A DNA stretch of 64,000 nt from positions 62,001-126,000 of the forward strand of contig CAICTM010000083.1 of NCBI GenBank assembly GCA_903772945.1, given 5' to 3'. Source of the stretch: Seminavis robusta. Taxonomy: Eukaryota > Bacillariophyta > Bacillariophyceae > Naviculales > Naviculaceae. The notes beneath the pieces were generated by a model. That model saw only the letters and a list, made by a program, of their open reading frames with translations. It ran no database searches and was not told the origin of the DNA. Below, one piece after another: positions 20,011 to 29,700 of the stretch. Each line of letters opens with the position of its first letter. Within the stretch, counting starts at the first letter, position 1. Both the position numbers and the translations under genes were made by a program.

Positions 20011-21464
20011 TCATTCCCATTCTGAATCCCAAACAAGCTGTTCGGAATGACAGCTACGGTTGTCGTCGTCAACGTCTTTGACCTGCTGCTCTTGATGAAC
20101 ATTTTCGTCGTTGGTGCTATTGCCGATACAAGACGTAGTTGTCGTTCTGCCGAATAGTGACACTGGGCCTTCTTCGTCTCCCGTCTTCTTTCCCAGCGCT
20201 TCTTCCGTAGCATTCGGTTCGAATGCAGACTCGTGTTGTGCTGACTTGGTCGACTCTGCATCTGTAATAGCGGGTAGACGATTCAACTGGTCGGAAGTGT
20301 CTTGCTCGGCCTGTTCCTGCACGTCCCTGCTGATATTCAGTCTCTGATTCACCAACATGTGGCTCATTTGTCTGAGTAGGCTGCGTCGCAAGCTGCTTTG
20401 GCGCAGTGAAGTGTTGCTACCCCTGGAGAATTGTCGGGAGGAACCCTCTCCACTTTGGGCCACAACGGTACCGGTACGGTACGGGTATCATCGGGTGATG
20501 TCTCACCACAGCACGGTCTACAGCGCACCAAATCTTTGACGGCTTGATGAATATCTGGTTTCATGATACTCACAATGGCCGATACGGCTCCTTGCATATG
20601 TGACCAAGTCCCGCCGCTCCATCCACCCCATTTGGGTACGACATGTCCAATCATATACAACAGAAATAGAGCGGGGAACCACAAGAGTGCAAACACGACG
20701 GCCAATCGAAAAAAGTATATGGATATTGTGCGTCTTCGCCCTGCCGGTGGCATCAATCCACGCCGCCATACCGTGAATAGGACGTAACAGACGTATATCA
20801 TGGGCAATCCAATGGCCGCAGGAGTGAAGACGACCCAAAAAAAGACGGTCGAAGCCGTGTCGTATTCCACCGGTACACAGGCATTCCCATTCATAATCAT
20901 GGATTTGTGGGGCCACCAATCGGTATCGTAGACACCCCAGGAAGCCACAAAGAGTGCATAGGCATAGACAGCCAAAGCTTGCTGCGTGACTTGCTTTCGC
21001 GTGGGCGGCTTGAATCTCCGAAAATCTTGGGAAAAGGAGAGCATTTCGTAGAGCTTGTAGGCAATGACAGCATTCATCCAGGCATTGCCGGCCACGCCAA
21101 AAATGAAAATGACGGATTGAGCGTAACACATGGGTATGCTCCAATAGTCGCCCTTGGTGGCGTTGAGGATGCACATGATCATGCAACCAAAGGAGAAGAC
21201 CAAATCGGGGACCATGAGGTATACCAGATACAGATTGAACGAATTCCTTCGAATGGGAGATAGGATCACCGAGAAAAAGACCAGGAAGATGATACCCGAC
21301 ACGAAAAATAGCAGGATGGACCAGATAGTCCAGTGGATTCGGCGAGTGCTTTCATCGGGGGAGGCTCGGAGATAATCCCATCTCGTGCTCGTTTCATTCA
21401 ATTCCCAGGTGTACAGAGGGAACTTATCGGGGGGGAGATGGTACGGATCCTCTGTGAAGCCCAT
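20011..21464 (-). CDS. Seven-helix GPCR-like receptor; C-tail out of frame at a GGTACC run
   Basis: ATG 21464. Residues 1-44 are extracellular with an N-x-[ST] site (ELNETST). Seven hydrophobic helices follow, the last ending SIMKPDIHQAVKDLV. The pattern, with a Cys-containing loop before helix 3 and KPxIHQAVKDLV after helix 7, fits the cAMP-receptor-like/orphan GPCRs common in diatoms. The frame starting at ATG continues past CCGETSPDD to a stop at 20364 with an unremarkable tail. A second frame, open from about 20475 to 20011, encodes a Ser/Arg-rich tail (LRQSSLRRSLLRQMSH) of the type these receptors usually carry. The switch falls in GTACCGTACCGGTACC near 20470. One extra G in that run would join them, giving about 480 aa. 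Either this allele is truncated or the assembly lost a base. Confidence 0.7.
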
Positions 21465-21820
21465 GATGATGATGATGACGATGATGATGGAGATATCATT
21501 AGCTGTGGGATGCTAGAGTAGGAACTTGAATGTATGTTGGAGGCAGCAATGGTCTACAGCATGTTCGTCCTCTTTTACTCTGTGCTCTCTTGCACCGCAC
21601 CACGACGCAACTTGTGGGGCTTGGAGTCGTCATGCAGATCGAGCTGGCAAAACCAGTTGCCAAACAAGCTTTATGCTACCGGCCGCTTGGAGATATAGGA
21701 TCCAAGAGAAAATTGACTATCCATAAGTAAGAGAATGTCAGGGAAACAGCTGTGGACTGTACGTGGACTCCATACAGATAAATACTCTAGCTAGCTACTA
21801 GCTACACGTAGCTAGTATAC
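21465..21820. other. GPCR upstream region, flank of transposon insertion
   Basis: Includes a (GAT)/(CAT) repeat at 21462-21492 around the receptor start and GCTAGCTA runs near 21787-21815. The transposon's left terminal repeat begins at 21822. Confidence 0.5.
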
Positions 21821-21821
21821 A

Positions 21822-21904
21822 GGAAGACGCGGTCATTACTAAATCGTGGTTAGTAGCGCACGACTGGATTTTCAGCTGTCCCTCGGGCGGGTCTACATTT
21901 TTTA
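21822..21904 (+). repeat. Left terminal inverted repeat of the transposon
   Basis: Runs from GGAAGACGCGGTCATTACT through AATCGTGGTTAGT and ends at GGGCGGGTCTACATTTTTT. Counterpart at 26393-26482, inverted; identity is blockwise, with small indels in the middle. Confidence 0.8.
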
Positions 21905-22050
21905 CTGAAAACCTACTGAAACTGGTCAAACTGAAAATTACTGAATTCAGTAATTCCAGTAGATTCTGAAATCTGACAAATACTGAATTTTGTCGTTTTT
22001 ACTGACTTTTACTGGATGTCACTGAACCCTACTGAATCGACTGAATCGAA
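21905..22050 (+). repeat. Left subterminal ACTGAA array
   Basis: About eight ACTGAA motifs, mostly preceded by T or C, at irregular 8-25 bp spacing, plus one inverted TTCAGT. Candidate binding sites for a transposon protein. Confidence 0.75.
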
Positions 22051-22145
22051 TCACGAAACTCGCAACTCATTAGTAGCAATGACAATCGATCTATTAGCTA
22101 GCTAGCTACAGTAGCATATACAACAACACAACAACAACACTACTA

Positions 22146-23087
22146 TTATGAATAAGGATCTAGCAGCCTCTGTGTGCCATTGTCGAGCTGCATCTGGACG
22201 AGCACACAGACCGCGTGCATTGCGGTTTGATGTTGCTGTTCCCAATCCTTGCTAAACCCACGGTGTCGGAACCTGTGCTTCAGAATACCAAAGCACTTGC
22301 AGCGTTGATTGAAATTCTCCTGACGAGAAAGCACATTGTCCTTGAATTTCGAAAGCGCCTTTGGATCAAGATCGTTCTTGGTGCTCACATAATCTGTCTC
22401 GGATGCGTAGATCCCATCAGCAATCAAACGGCGACCTTCCGGAAGAACGCCCTTCAGCTTGCTCCGAAAGACAGTCAAATCATTCATCTCGCCTGGAGGG
22501 GTTGGACCGTGAATCCAAGCAAGTTTTGGCTTGTGCAACAATAAGCCCAATTCATAGTTGACAGCTGGCTTTCCTCCAAACTTGTGGCTGCTCCACTTTT
22601 TTGACCATGGCCGAGGCTCCTCAATTGGACAATGAGTGCCATCGATTGACATGAAAAAAATGAGGCCCTCATCATTGTCGTCTAGCGTTCCAACCAGCTC
22701 TGGCAACAGCAGAGCTATCTTTTTCACGTATCGCTTGACCCATTTTCTAACTGTTTTCTCAGTTTTGATACGGAAGAACATTGCAAGATCTGCTTCTATG
22801 TGGTACTTATAAAGGTGACGGATGGCAATGAGAAGCTCTTTTGGCTTGGCGTTTTTCTTCAACCGGATGTCTAAATTGTCACTGTCTCGCAACTTTTGCC
22901 ACACATCTGCCACCGTCTGTGGCTGCATGCCAAAGTGTTGCTTGAATCGTTGGATACATCGGCTTTCTTTGTAACTCTTCCAATTAGGAAATCGTCCATA
23001 TCGAAGGCCAAGATTGAGAAAGTGTTTAGCCGAAAAGATTCGAGCACGCGATGGATCCTCGGATCCATTGTTGACTGAGGATGGCAT
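22146..23087 (-). CDS. DDE transposase, PIF/Harbinger-like (IS5 superfamily)
   Basis: 313 aa from ATG 23087. An N-terminal helical region with KTEKTVRKWVKRYVKKIA suggests a helix-turn-helix. The nuclease core shows MSIDGTHCPIEEPRPW (first Asp), PPGEMNDLTVF, LIADGIYASE (second Asp) and SRQENFNQRCKCFGILKHRF (Glu). This order and the final IK/LKxRF segment match the DDE_Tnp_4 Harbinger family rather than Tc1 or piggyBac. All three catalytic acids are present and the frame is unbroken. Transcribed away from the second element gene across a 360-bp shared promoter region. Mechanism from family knowledge: cut-and-paste. Confidence 0.85.
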   Translation of the reverse strand: MPSSVNNGSEDPSRARIFSAKHFLNLGLRYGRFPNWKSYKESRCIQRFKQHFGMQPQTVADVWQKLRDSDNLDIRLKKNAKPKELLIAIRHLYKYHIEADLAMFFRIKTEKTVRKWVKRYVKKIALLLPELVGTLDDNDEGLIFFMSIDGTHCPIEEPRPWSKKWSSHKFGGKPAVNYELGLLLHKPKLAWIHGPTPPGEMNDLTVFRSKLKGVLPEGRRLIADGIYASETDYVSTKNDLDPKALSKFKDNVLSRQENFNQRCKCFGILKHRFRHRGFSKDWEQQHQTAMHAVCVLVQMQLDNGTQRLLDPYS

Positions 23088-23447
23088 GATCAAATAAATA
23101 GCTAGCCAGCTAGATTGTTGCTCACTGCTTGTTGATTTGGGGAAGCAAACTGCCGTCTCTTTGGAGCTGAAAGTGAGAGAAAATTTGCTGCCGACTTACC
23201 TCCCAAGGAAAATGACACTGGGTTTGGTTATGACAGCTAAATCCATCGTCTGTGACATCTTTCCACTCCGGCATGGCTTGAAAGCTCTACTTATAATTCG
23301 TGAGGAGAGGCAGGAGTGATATCAACGTTTACATGGTGAAGATATACATTCAAATCTTTTGGGACGAGAGAATCTTGATTTTGATACTCCAACTCAGCAG
23401 CAAAAAGAGTCCTCTCTTGATCAGCACACTGTTTGGGGGGGGAAGCA
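23088..23447. promoter_or_regulatory. Bidirectional promoter region inside the transposon
   Basis: 360 bp between the divergent starts of the transposase and the accessory gene. Includes a G-run (GGGGGGGG) just before the accessory ATG. No TATA element assigned. Confidence 0.4.
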
Positions 23448-25549
23448 ATGGCGAGGAAGAAGAACTTGTCACTCCCAAAGGAAGCGTCAAACCAGTTGCA
23501 CCGCAATATTGAAGCCCATCCATCTTGGTCCTGTAAGGACCTTGTTGAGCATCGACCAGCGCTGTACGGAGGAAACTACAAGAAAGCAACTCAAAATCGT
23601 CACAATTATTTGACCACGCAGAAAAAGAAAGATCCGACGAAGTACTACCGATCCTTTGCTGCGATCGGTGCCGCGGCTACTGCTCCATCGTCTGCCAAGA
23701 AGAAGAAGAAAGTTGGAGACGATTGTGACTCCTCTGACAGCGAAATTCTTGGATCGGTTTTGAATTACGAGGACTCGGACGGCACTTCATCATCTGAAGA
23801 AAGGATTCTTGCTCCCGTTGACCAATCTTTTCGGCGCCGATCAGCACGTGTGAAGGCAGGCAGTGTGAAGACAGGCAGTGGCACTCCCTTGAAATCACCT
23901 CCTCCAAAGACTGTGACGATTGAGGTTCCATCAACCCCAAAATCGACCACTTCCTTTCCTGCCGGTCTCCTTTCCCCTCTCTCGGCTCGTTCCAACATGA
24001 GCACCGTCGCCGGCCATGATGGCCCACTTCAGACGGGCAGAATCAAATTCAAGAATCTAGTACAGGCGAGTGAGTATGCTGATGAAACTGTGATGACTCA
24101 GTTTGACCTTCCCGAAGACTACCCCGGTGGCCTATTTGTTCAGAAAATCGATGACATTACAATTTCTGCACACGAGCTCGGCACCAAGTTGAAAGTGATG
24201 TTGCCGTTTTTTGTTGATCTTCGCGACTTTGAATATTTGTCCTGCTTTATTGTCCTTGGGGGCACTGCATTGATGATCACTCTGAATACTCTACCAACCT
24301 ACCTTTTGAAAGAGCATGCGTCGGTTCTTGGCACTGAGAAGGCTCGGTGCAAGCGGACTGAAGACAAGACGGCTGAAACAATCACTGCCATTTTGGCAGA
24401 TGACTCTCGGTATTTGAAGAAGATTCTTTTGATGATGCCGGAAGGGTTTGGGCTCTCTGCAGACTTTAGCGAAAACATCCCTCGCCACGACGTCAAGGTT
24501 CATGCAAAGATTCGAGAGAAGACGAGTAGTTTTGTGGCCGGTTCTGGACGTCGAGCTGTTCAACAAGTGTACTTCAATTTGTATTGGCAGCTCCGAATTG
24601 TGAAGGAAAATCGTCAGCTGATGGCTTCGTTTCAGGATGACGACGTGGGGCTCGACAGTGCTTTTGAAGGTATGAGCACAAGCTGATTACTAGAGTAATC
24701 CTTTCGTCATTATAATTCTTGTTGATTTGTCTTTGCTTGCTTCTAGGAATTCGGCTTGATGATATTGTCTCGACAGCGAGTCCTCATCAAACAAAAAGGG
24801 CTGCATCCTCTTGGGCAACTCCATCATCCACTCATCAGCCAGCTCCATCGCTCGCTCATCGGCCAACTCCATCATTCATGAATAGTGCTCCGGCTAAGAA
24901 TGCTGAGCCAATTCCAGCTGGTACTCCGTCAATGTCATTCTTTGCAGCGCTTAGCTCTACCAAACCACCACCACCAAAAGAACCAGGGCCAGCACCGATG
25001 CCACAACCGGTGCCACAAGAACCGGTGCCAGCACCGGCACCGTACGTCCCTCCAATCGTCCCTCCGATGCCGACAGCGCCAACTGCTCCACTGATGCCGA
25101 CAGTGCCAACTGCTCCACTGATGCCGGAACAACCGTCTCATCCAATGCCGGACGTAAATATGTCGTCAGCTCCCTCCAACAATTTTCAGGTAAATATGAA
25201 CCAAATGCCCCAGCTGCCCGTGCAATCAACAAGCAAGACAGCAGAAAATGCAAATCGAAAGGTCGGCCGGTATGCTAATGCACAGCGACTTCGAGAAGAG
25301 CGATCTGATTTTGCTTCTAGAGCCCGAGACAAGAAGAGAGCCAACAAGATTGCTCGTGCCCGACAAGTCGAGGAAATGGCAAAAGCTCAACGTTTGAAAG
25401 AAGAGTCTGCTTTGAATGTCGATCACTCAAGTTTTGATGCCAAAGTGGATGGCATTGTCCACGAAATCAATCAAGATTTTGCTGCTCTACAATCAGAGCT
25501 GAACAATGAAGTCGACAGCACTTTTGGTGGTGGATCTGAGGATTACTAA
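23448..25549 (+). CDS. Transposon accessory protein, 674 aa, spliced
   Basis: Exons 23448-24669 and 24747-25549 (intron GTATGA...TTCTAG, codon G|GA), in frame, 674 aa from the ATG at 23448. N-terminus: basic, with HPSWSCKDLVEHRPALYGGN and RHNYLTTQKKKDPTKYYRSF, possibly DNA-binding. Then a Ser/Lys/Pro-rich linker, a globular region (DYPGGLFVQKIDDITISAHE onward) of unknown family, a Pro-rich stretch with MP(T)xPTAPL repeats, and a C-terminal basic coiled coil (RARDKKRANKIARARQVEEM). Harbinger elements usually carry a second Myb-like protein needed for transposition; I see no Myb motif, so this may be its functional counterpart. Confidence 0.75.
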
Positions 25550-25579
25550 TAGGTTGATATCATCTACTAAATATTGGCT

Positions 25580-26191
25580 CTATTCATTCTGCTCTTTTCT
25601 TTCTTCTAATAAAGCAACAGACTCTGCTGGCAAGACGGTATCTCGAGGTTGGATGTTAAATTTGTGGCGGAGTTTCTTTTTATCAAATCTAACTTTCCGT
25701 GATGCCCGACCATCGATCTCTTGATAGATATGCTTGCAAAACACATCTTGGGGAAACTCTTGATATTCAGCACGAGTTTCCCATAGCTCTGAAGGTTTTA
25801 ATCCAACTTGTCGATCATTGTCAATGTCAGCCCTTAGCAGTTTTCTAGCTCAATGGGAGTGCCACTCGGGGTACTTTTTGGGAGGAGGAGGGTTTTTGTT
25901 TCGTAACTCAGCCACATGAGCAAGGTCAAATTGATATGATATAAGATCGGACTCCACACGGTTGTAGTCCTTGGCTATTTTTCTCTTGAGCGTTCCGTAG
26001 TTGGAGCTGAAATTGTTGAATGGGAACTGCTGAAATTCAGGGCGACGCTGATAAGCTGCCGCTGCACCCATGGATGGAGGAATATCACCACTGATGAGAT
26101 CTTGACGCAGCAACATTTTTGCCTCACTCGATATCCACTTCTTGTCTTCTTCTTCGTCTTCTCCTGCAACAGCAGCTTCTGTCGATGTCAT
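25580..26191 (-). CDS. Transposon small protein with two copies of a Trp/Arg-rich domain, one in-frame TGA
   Basis: Minus strand. The frame from 26191 reads 113 codons, hits TGA at 25852-25850, then stays open in the same frame for 89 codons to TAG at 25582-25580. The part before TGA contains WISSEAKMLLRQDL, then RRPEFQQFPFNNF. The part after it begins inside a second copy: WHSH, stop, ARKLLRADI, then TRAEYQEFPQDVFCKHIYQE. The domain is W-x-S-x2-A-x2-LLR-x-D followed by R-x-E-[FY]-Q-x-F. The stop lies in the first helix of copy two, so it is a nonsense change in this copy or a read-through site. The apparent start is ATG 26191 (MTSTEAAVAGEDEEEDKKW). Its 3' end is 30 bp from the accessory gene's stop. 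Function unknown. Confidence 0.65.
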
Positions 26192-26274
26192 TGTTGTGGC
26201 TTCTCAATCGTCATGCATCGGTGGCGAGCGATTGTGGGTTTGTTGTTGTTGCTGCTTCATTGTGTTACTCACGA

Positions 26275-26385
26275 ATACTGACATCTACTGGGGTCTACTG
26301 GATTTTACTGAAACTACTGAAAACTACTGAAATTACTGAAAATATTCAGTTTCTGAAACTGACATTTACTGAAACTACTGAAGTT
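26275..26385 (+). repeat. Right subterminal ACTGAA array
   Basis: About six ACTGAA and several TACTGG motifs in the same orientation as the left array, plus one TTCAGT. They are not mirrored, although the outer repeats are. Confidence 0.75.
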
Positions 26386-26392
26386 GGCTTTT

Positions 26393-26482
26393 TCAAAAAA
26401 TTTGAACCCGCCCTGGCGACTGCTGGCATTCCATCCACGACTAAACACGATTCAGTGCAATTAAGTAATTACCGCGTCTTCC
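26393..26482 (-). repeat. Right terminal inverted repeat of the transposon
   Basis: Reverse complement starts GGAAGACGCGGTAATTACTT, passes AATCGTGTTTAGTCGTGG and ends GGGCGGGTTCAAATTTTTT, matching the left repeat. Confidence 0.8.
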
Positions 26483-26729
26483 AGTACCTGGTACTCAGCA
26501 CCAGTACTCTTTTGCTCTACAGCTCTATGCATTGTGTACCGGTACCGGTATCAGCATAAATGCTGGCGCAACCGGGCAAGGTCTGAGACCTCTGCCCCAG
26601 GCAATGCGACAATTATTTAATTGTGCTAGAACAACAACATGAGACCTGAAGGGAATGAGTGGCTGATTGCCTCAGAAGTGCATCAACTATTCTGTATCCT
26701 CAACCTTTCTTTTATGCATAACAGCTCTT

Positions 26730-29700
26730 TTAACTTAGCATTGCTGTAGTGCAGGAAGGCAAGCAAACAATCCTCTTCCGCTGCTCGATTTGGTCCAAAA
26801 TAACTTTCAAAGTGGGACTTCCTCGGCGCAACGTTGACAAAGAGCCCAGCAGAATCATCTTTTGTTTGGCTCGCGTAATAGCAACGTTGATCCGTCTCAT
26901 GTCTTCCAGAAGACGCCCAACTCTACCTTTGCTGTTGCTTCGAACAAAGGACACAATAATAACTTGCTTGTCTCGTCCCTGGTACTTATCAACTGTGTTG
27001 ATCTCCAGACCATCACTTTGTAGCTTCTTTATCTGTTGGCTCTCCTCAAGAAGTCGAATCTAGGTGTCCAGCACAAGTGCCGTCGATTTGCAGATAGGGT
27101 GAGCTGTGGTCGATTTTGTACAGAGGTTCCGGAGGAGCACGGTTTCCTTACCTGCGCATTAAAGGGGCAGATCACTCCGATCGACGAGGGCGCCAAGCCA
27201 CAGGCGATGAGTCCTTGGAGTACTACCTCAACCAAAGCTGATTCCGTTTCGTTCACCATCATGTTCGCACCGCCCGACCTGGTGCCAGTGCGCTCGAGAG
27301 GTGCAATGCCATCCTGTATTGGTGTGATGTTGCTTGGGACAATATTATCTGTGTCGGCGAAGACCACAGGACGAAACGGATTGATGACATTCCTGAGCCA
27401 ACCAGCACTTTTACCAAAGTTTTGGAGAGCTTGCGGGTAAGCCGGGAGTGCTAACCTCGGCACATCGTGTGCACACTTTAGCTTTCCTGAGGAGTGTCGA
27501 CAAAAGAAGAAAGAGCGATGAGCGTAGTTCAAGTGCCATGCATCGATCCTGTCAAAGCCATCATGATCGTACCATCGTAAATGGCATTACTGGCCAGAGC
27601 ACAGATTTCCTCGTGACTTCTGTACTGTAGCGTCAGCTGCGAGACAGCGTCGGGTTGCGCATCTGCTAGTCTCTTCATCATCGATACTCCGTAGCCTGTA
27701 TCAGTCAGCAGCCGAGCACGTGAGTATCACATCTAGCTAGCCATCCCATTATGTTGCTTCAATCTGCATTCCTTACCTCCTTGAAGTGCGCTTTCGCTCG
27801 ACACAAGCGGAGGGAGTTGCATGTGATCACCGACCAGAATGAATTGGTCCGCAGCTGCAATTGCGCCCAAAAGGGCCGGCTGAGTGATTTGTCCCGCCTC
27901 ATCCACAATGCACACATCAAAGTGTTCCCCGGCCAGGAGCGGCGACTTTGGAATCTTGAGTGCTGTGGCGCCCACGATCCGAGCTTCAGACATTGTCTGA
28001 CGAAGCGACTCAGCCGAAGGACGACAGTCGCCATCTGGTTCCTGCGGTGCCTCTAGTTCCGCTGCGACTCGGGATACAAGAAGATGTTGCACAGCTGGAT
28101 GGACAGAAGACTTCTCCCCGATCCGAATGAGTGAACGAGGGCGATCGCGAAATCGTTCTCCAACTCCGTGTTCAATTAGCTTCAAAAGGCAAGTATCTAC
28201 CGCGCTGTGGGTGTACGAGGTGATCAGCACCCTCTTGCCTTGTGAAGCCAACAGACGAGCAATAAAAACAATAGTTGTACTTTTCCCTGACCCGGGAAAA
28301 CCTTGAATTATCGTGTAATCTGTCATGGATGCAACCTGAAAAATGATTTGTTAGTGTATCGTGGGCAGCAATACCGGTACTCGCGGAGGGCGTATCTTCT
28401 TACCTTTTGAGCTGCTGACCTCTGATCGTTGTTACATTTGGAAAATTCCATCATCAAGTCCGCCATGTCGCAGCCAGGTACATCCCTGACCCTTGAATGG
28501 GGCTCATTGAACATGTTTTCGCGTTGAGATAAATCGAACTTTGGCGGTTTGAGCTGAATGATCATCTCGCGGTGGCGGGCTAACCTTCTCTCTGTACGAA
28601 GCCTTCGTTGCTCGGCATCAGCTTTGGGATCGTCAACCTTCTCTCTGTCTTTAGTGAGGAAATCGACGAGATTGCGGCGTAGCGTCCCTGAAAGTGAATA
28701 GCTGTTGTCTCGGTCGAGTCGGAACAGCAACTGTGATTCCGCCGAGCTCGCAGAGGGAGAGGACTCCTGAAAACTTGACAAAAGGTCGTCCAAGCGGCCA
28801 ATACTATCTGTCGACGTTCGAACAACGATTCTGTCGTCGCCTTCAATGCGCTCGACGGTTCCTCTGAACACTTTCATTTGATGCCGGAAACGGCGTTGAC
28901 CCTTCAATGCTACCGATCGGTATCGAGCAAGGGGCGCGTCCAACGTGGTGCAATCTGTGCTACACGTCACGTAGGAGCCGGGTTGCAGTTGAAGGCTCGA
29001 AAACGCTGATCGGAGGTTCGAGTTGGATGATCTTTCCAAGACAACAAATGCAACTGAATCATCTCGGGAGTCTCCGTCTTGAGGTGGCTGCGGAGAGTAG
29101 GCGAGGGATGAAATGCACTTCCCCGTTCGCCTTTCCAATACTTCTGACTTCTCCAGCCAAGCCTCTGCCAGTGAGTGATGAGTAGCATCAGCTTCCAGGT
29201 CAATGAGCCGCTCCCAAGTGCGGAAATAGTCGAGTTCTTTGCTGGTCAAATGCCCTGTGAATTGTTCAAGTAAGTCTTTATGTGATCGGCGGACATCTGT
29301 GGATCTTCCAGAAGCTGCATACACCATACATTCTCGTGCAGAGAAGCACCGTGCGCAGTGCCCAGCATGCTGCAATTCGGGCAAATCTGCGGGAGGAGCG
29401 TCGGCAACTTTCACTCTATAGAGAAACCCAAAAGAGAAAACAAAGTTCAGTGCATCTGTCTGATGAGCTTTAAGGGTGTGTCGATCGAAACACATACGCA
29501 CCTGGGTGGGTCTTCATCGTTTTCATAGCACAGCGAAACGCCTCGTGGTTTTGATGCCTGTACTGCTTTGGAGCAGAAAGTGTTCCTCTGCTCCACTAGA
29601 CACTTGATCTCATTTAGCTGCGGTGCAACGTGGATTGCTCTCCTCGTTTCGCTGTTTATATACAAGAGCATACCACCAGCAATCGGATCAAAGTTTTGAG

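Larger units (their letters stand above)
21822..26482. mobile_element. PIF/Harbinger-like DNA transposon, three genes, about 4.66 kb
   Basis: Bounded by imperfect terminal inverted repeats of about 83-90 bp that begin GGAAGACGCGGT on the left and, reverse-complemented, on the right. Inside the repeats are subterminal ACTGAA-rich arrays, both on the plus strand in the same orientation. Gene content: DDE transposase (minus), a spliced 679-aa protein (plus) divergent from it, and a small two-domain protein (minus) convergent with the second gene. The target-site duplication is not clear: the flanks are GTATACA and AGTACC. The transposase appears intact, so the copy looks young. Confidence 0.82.
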
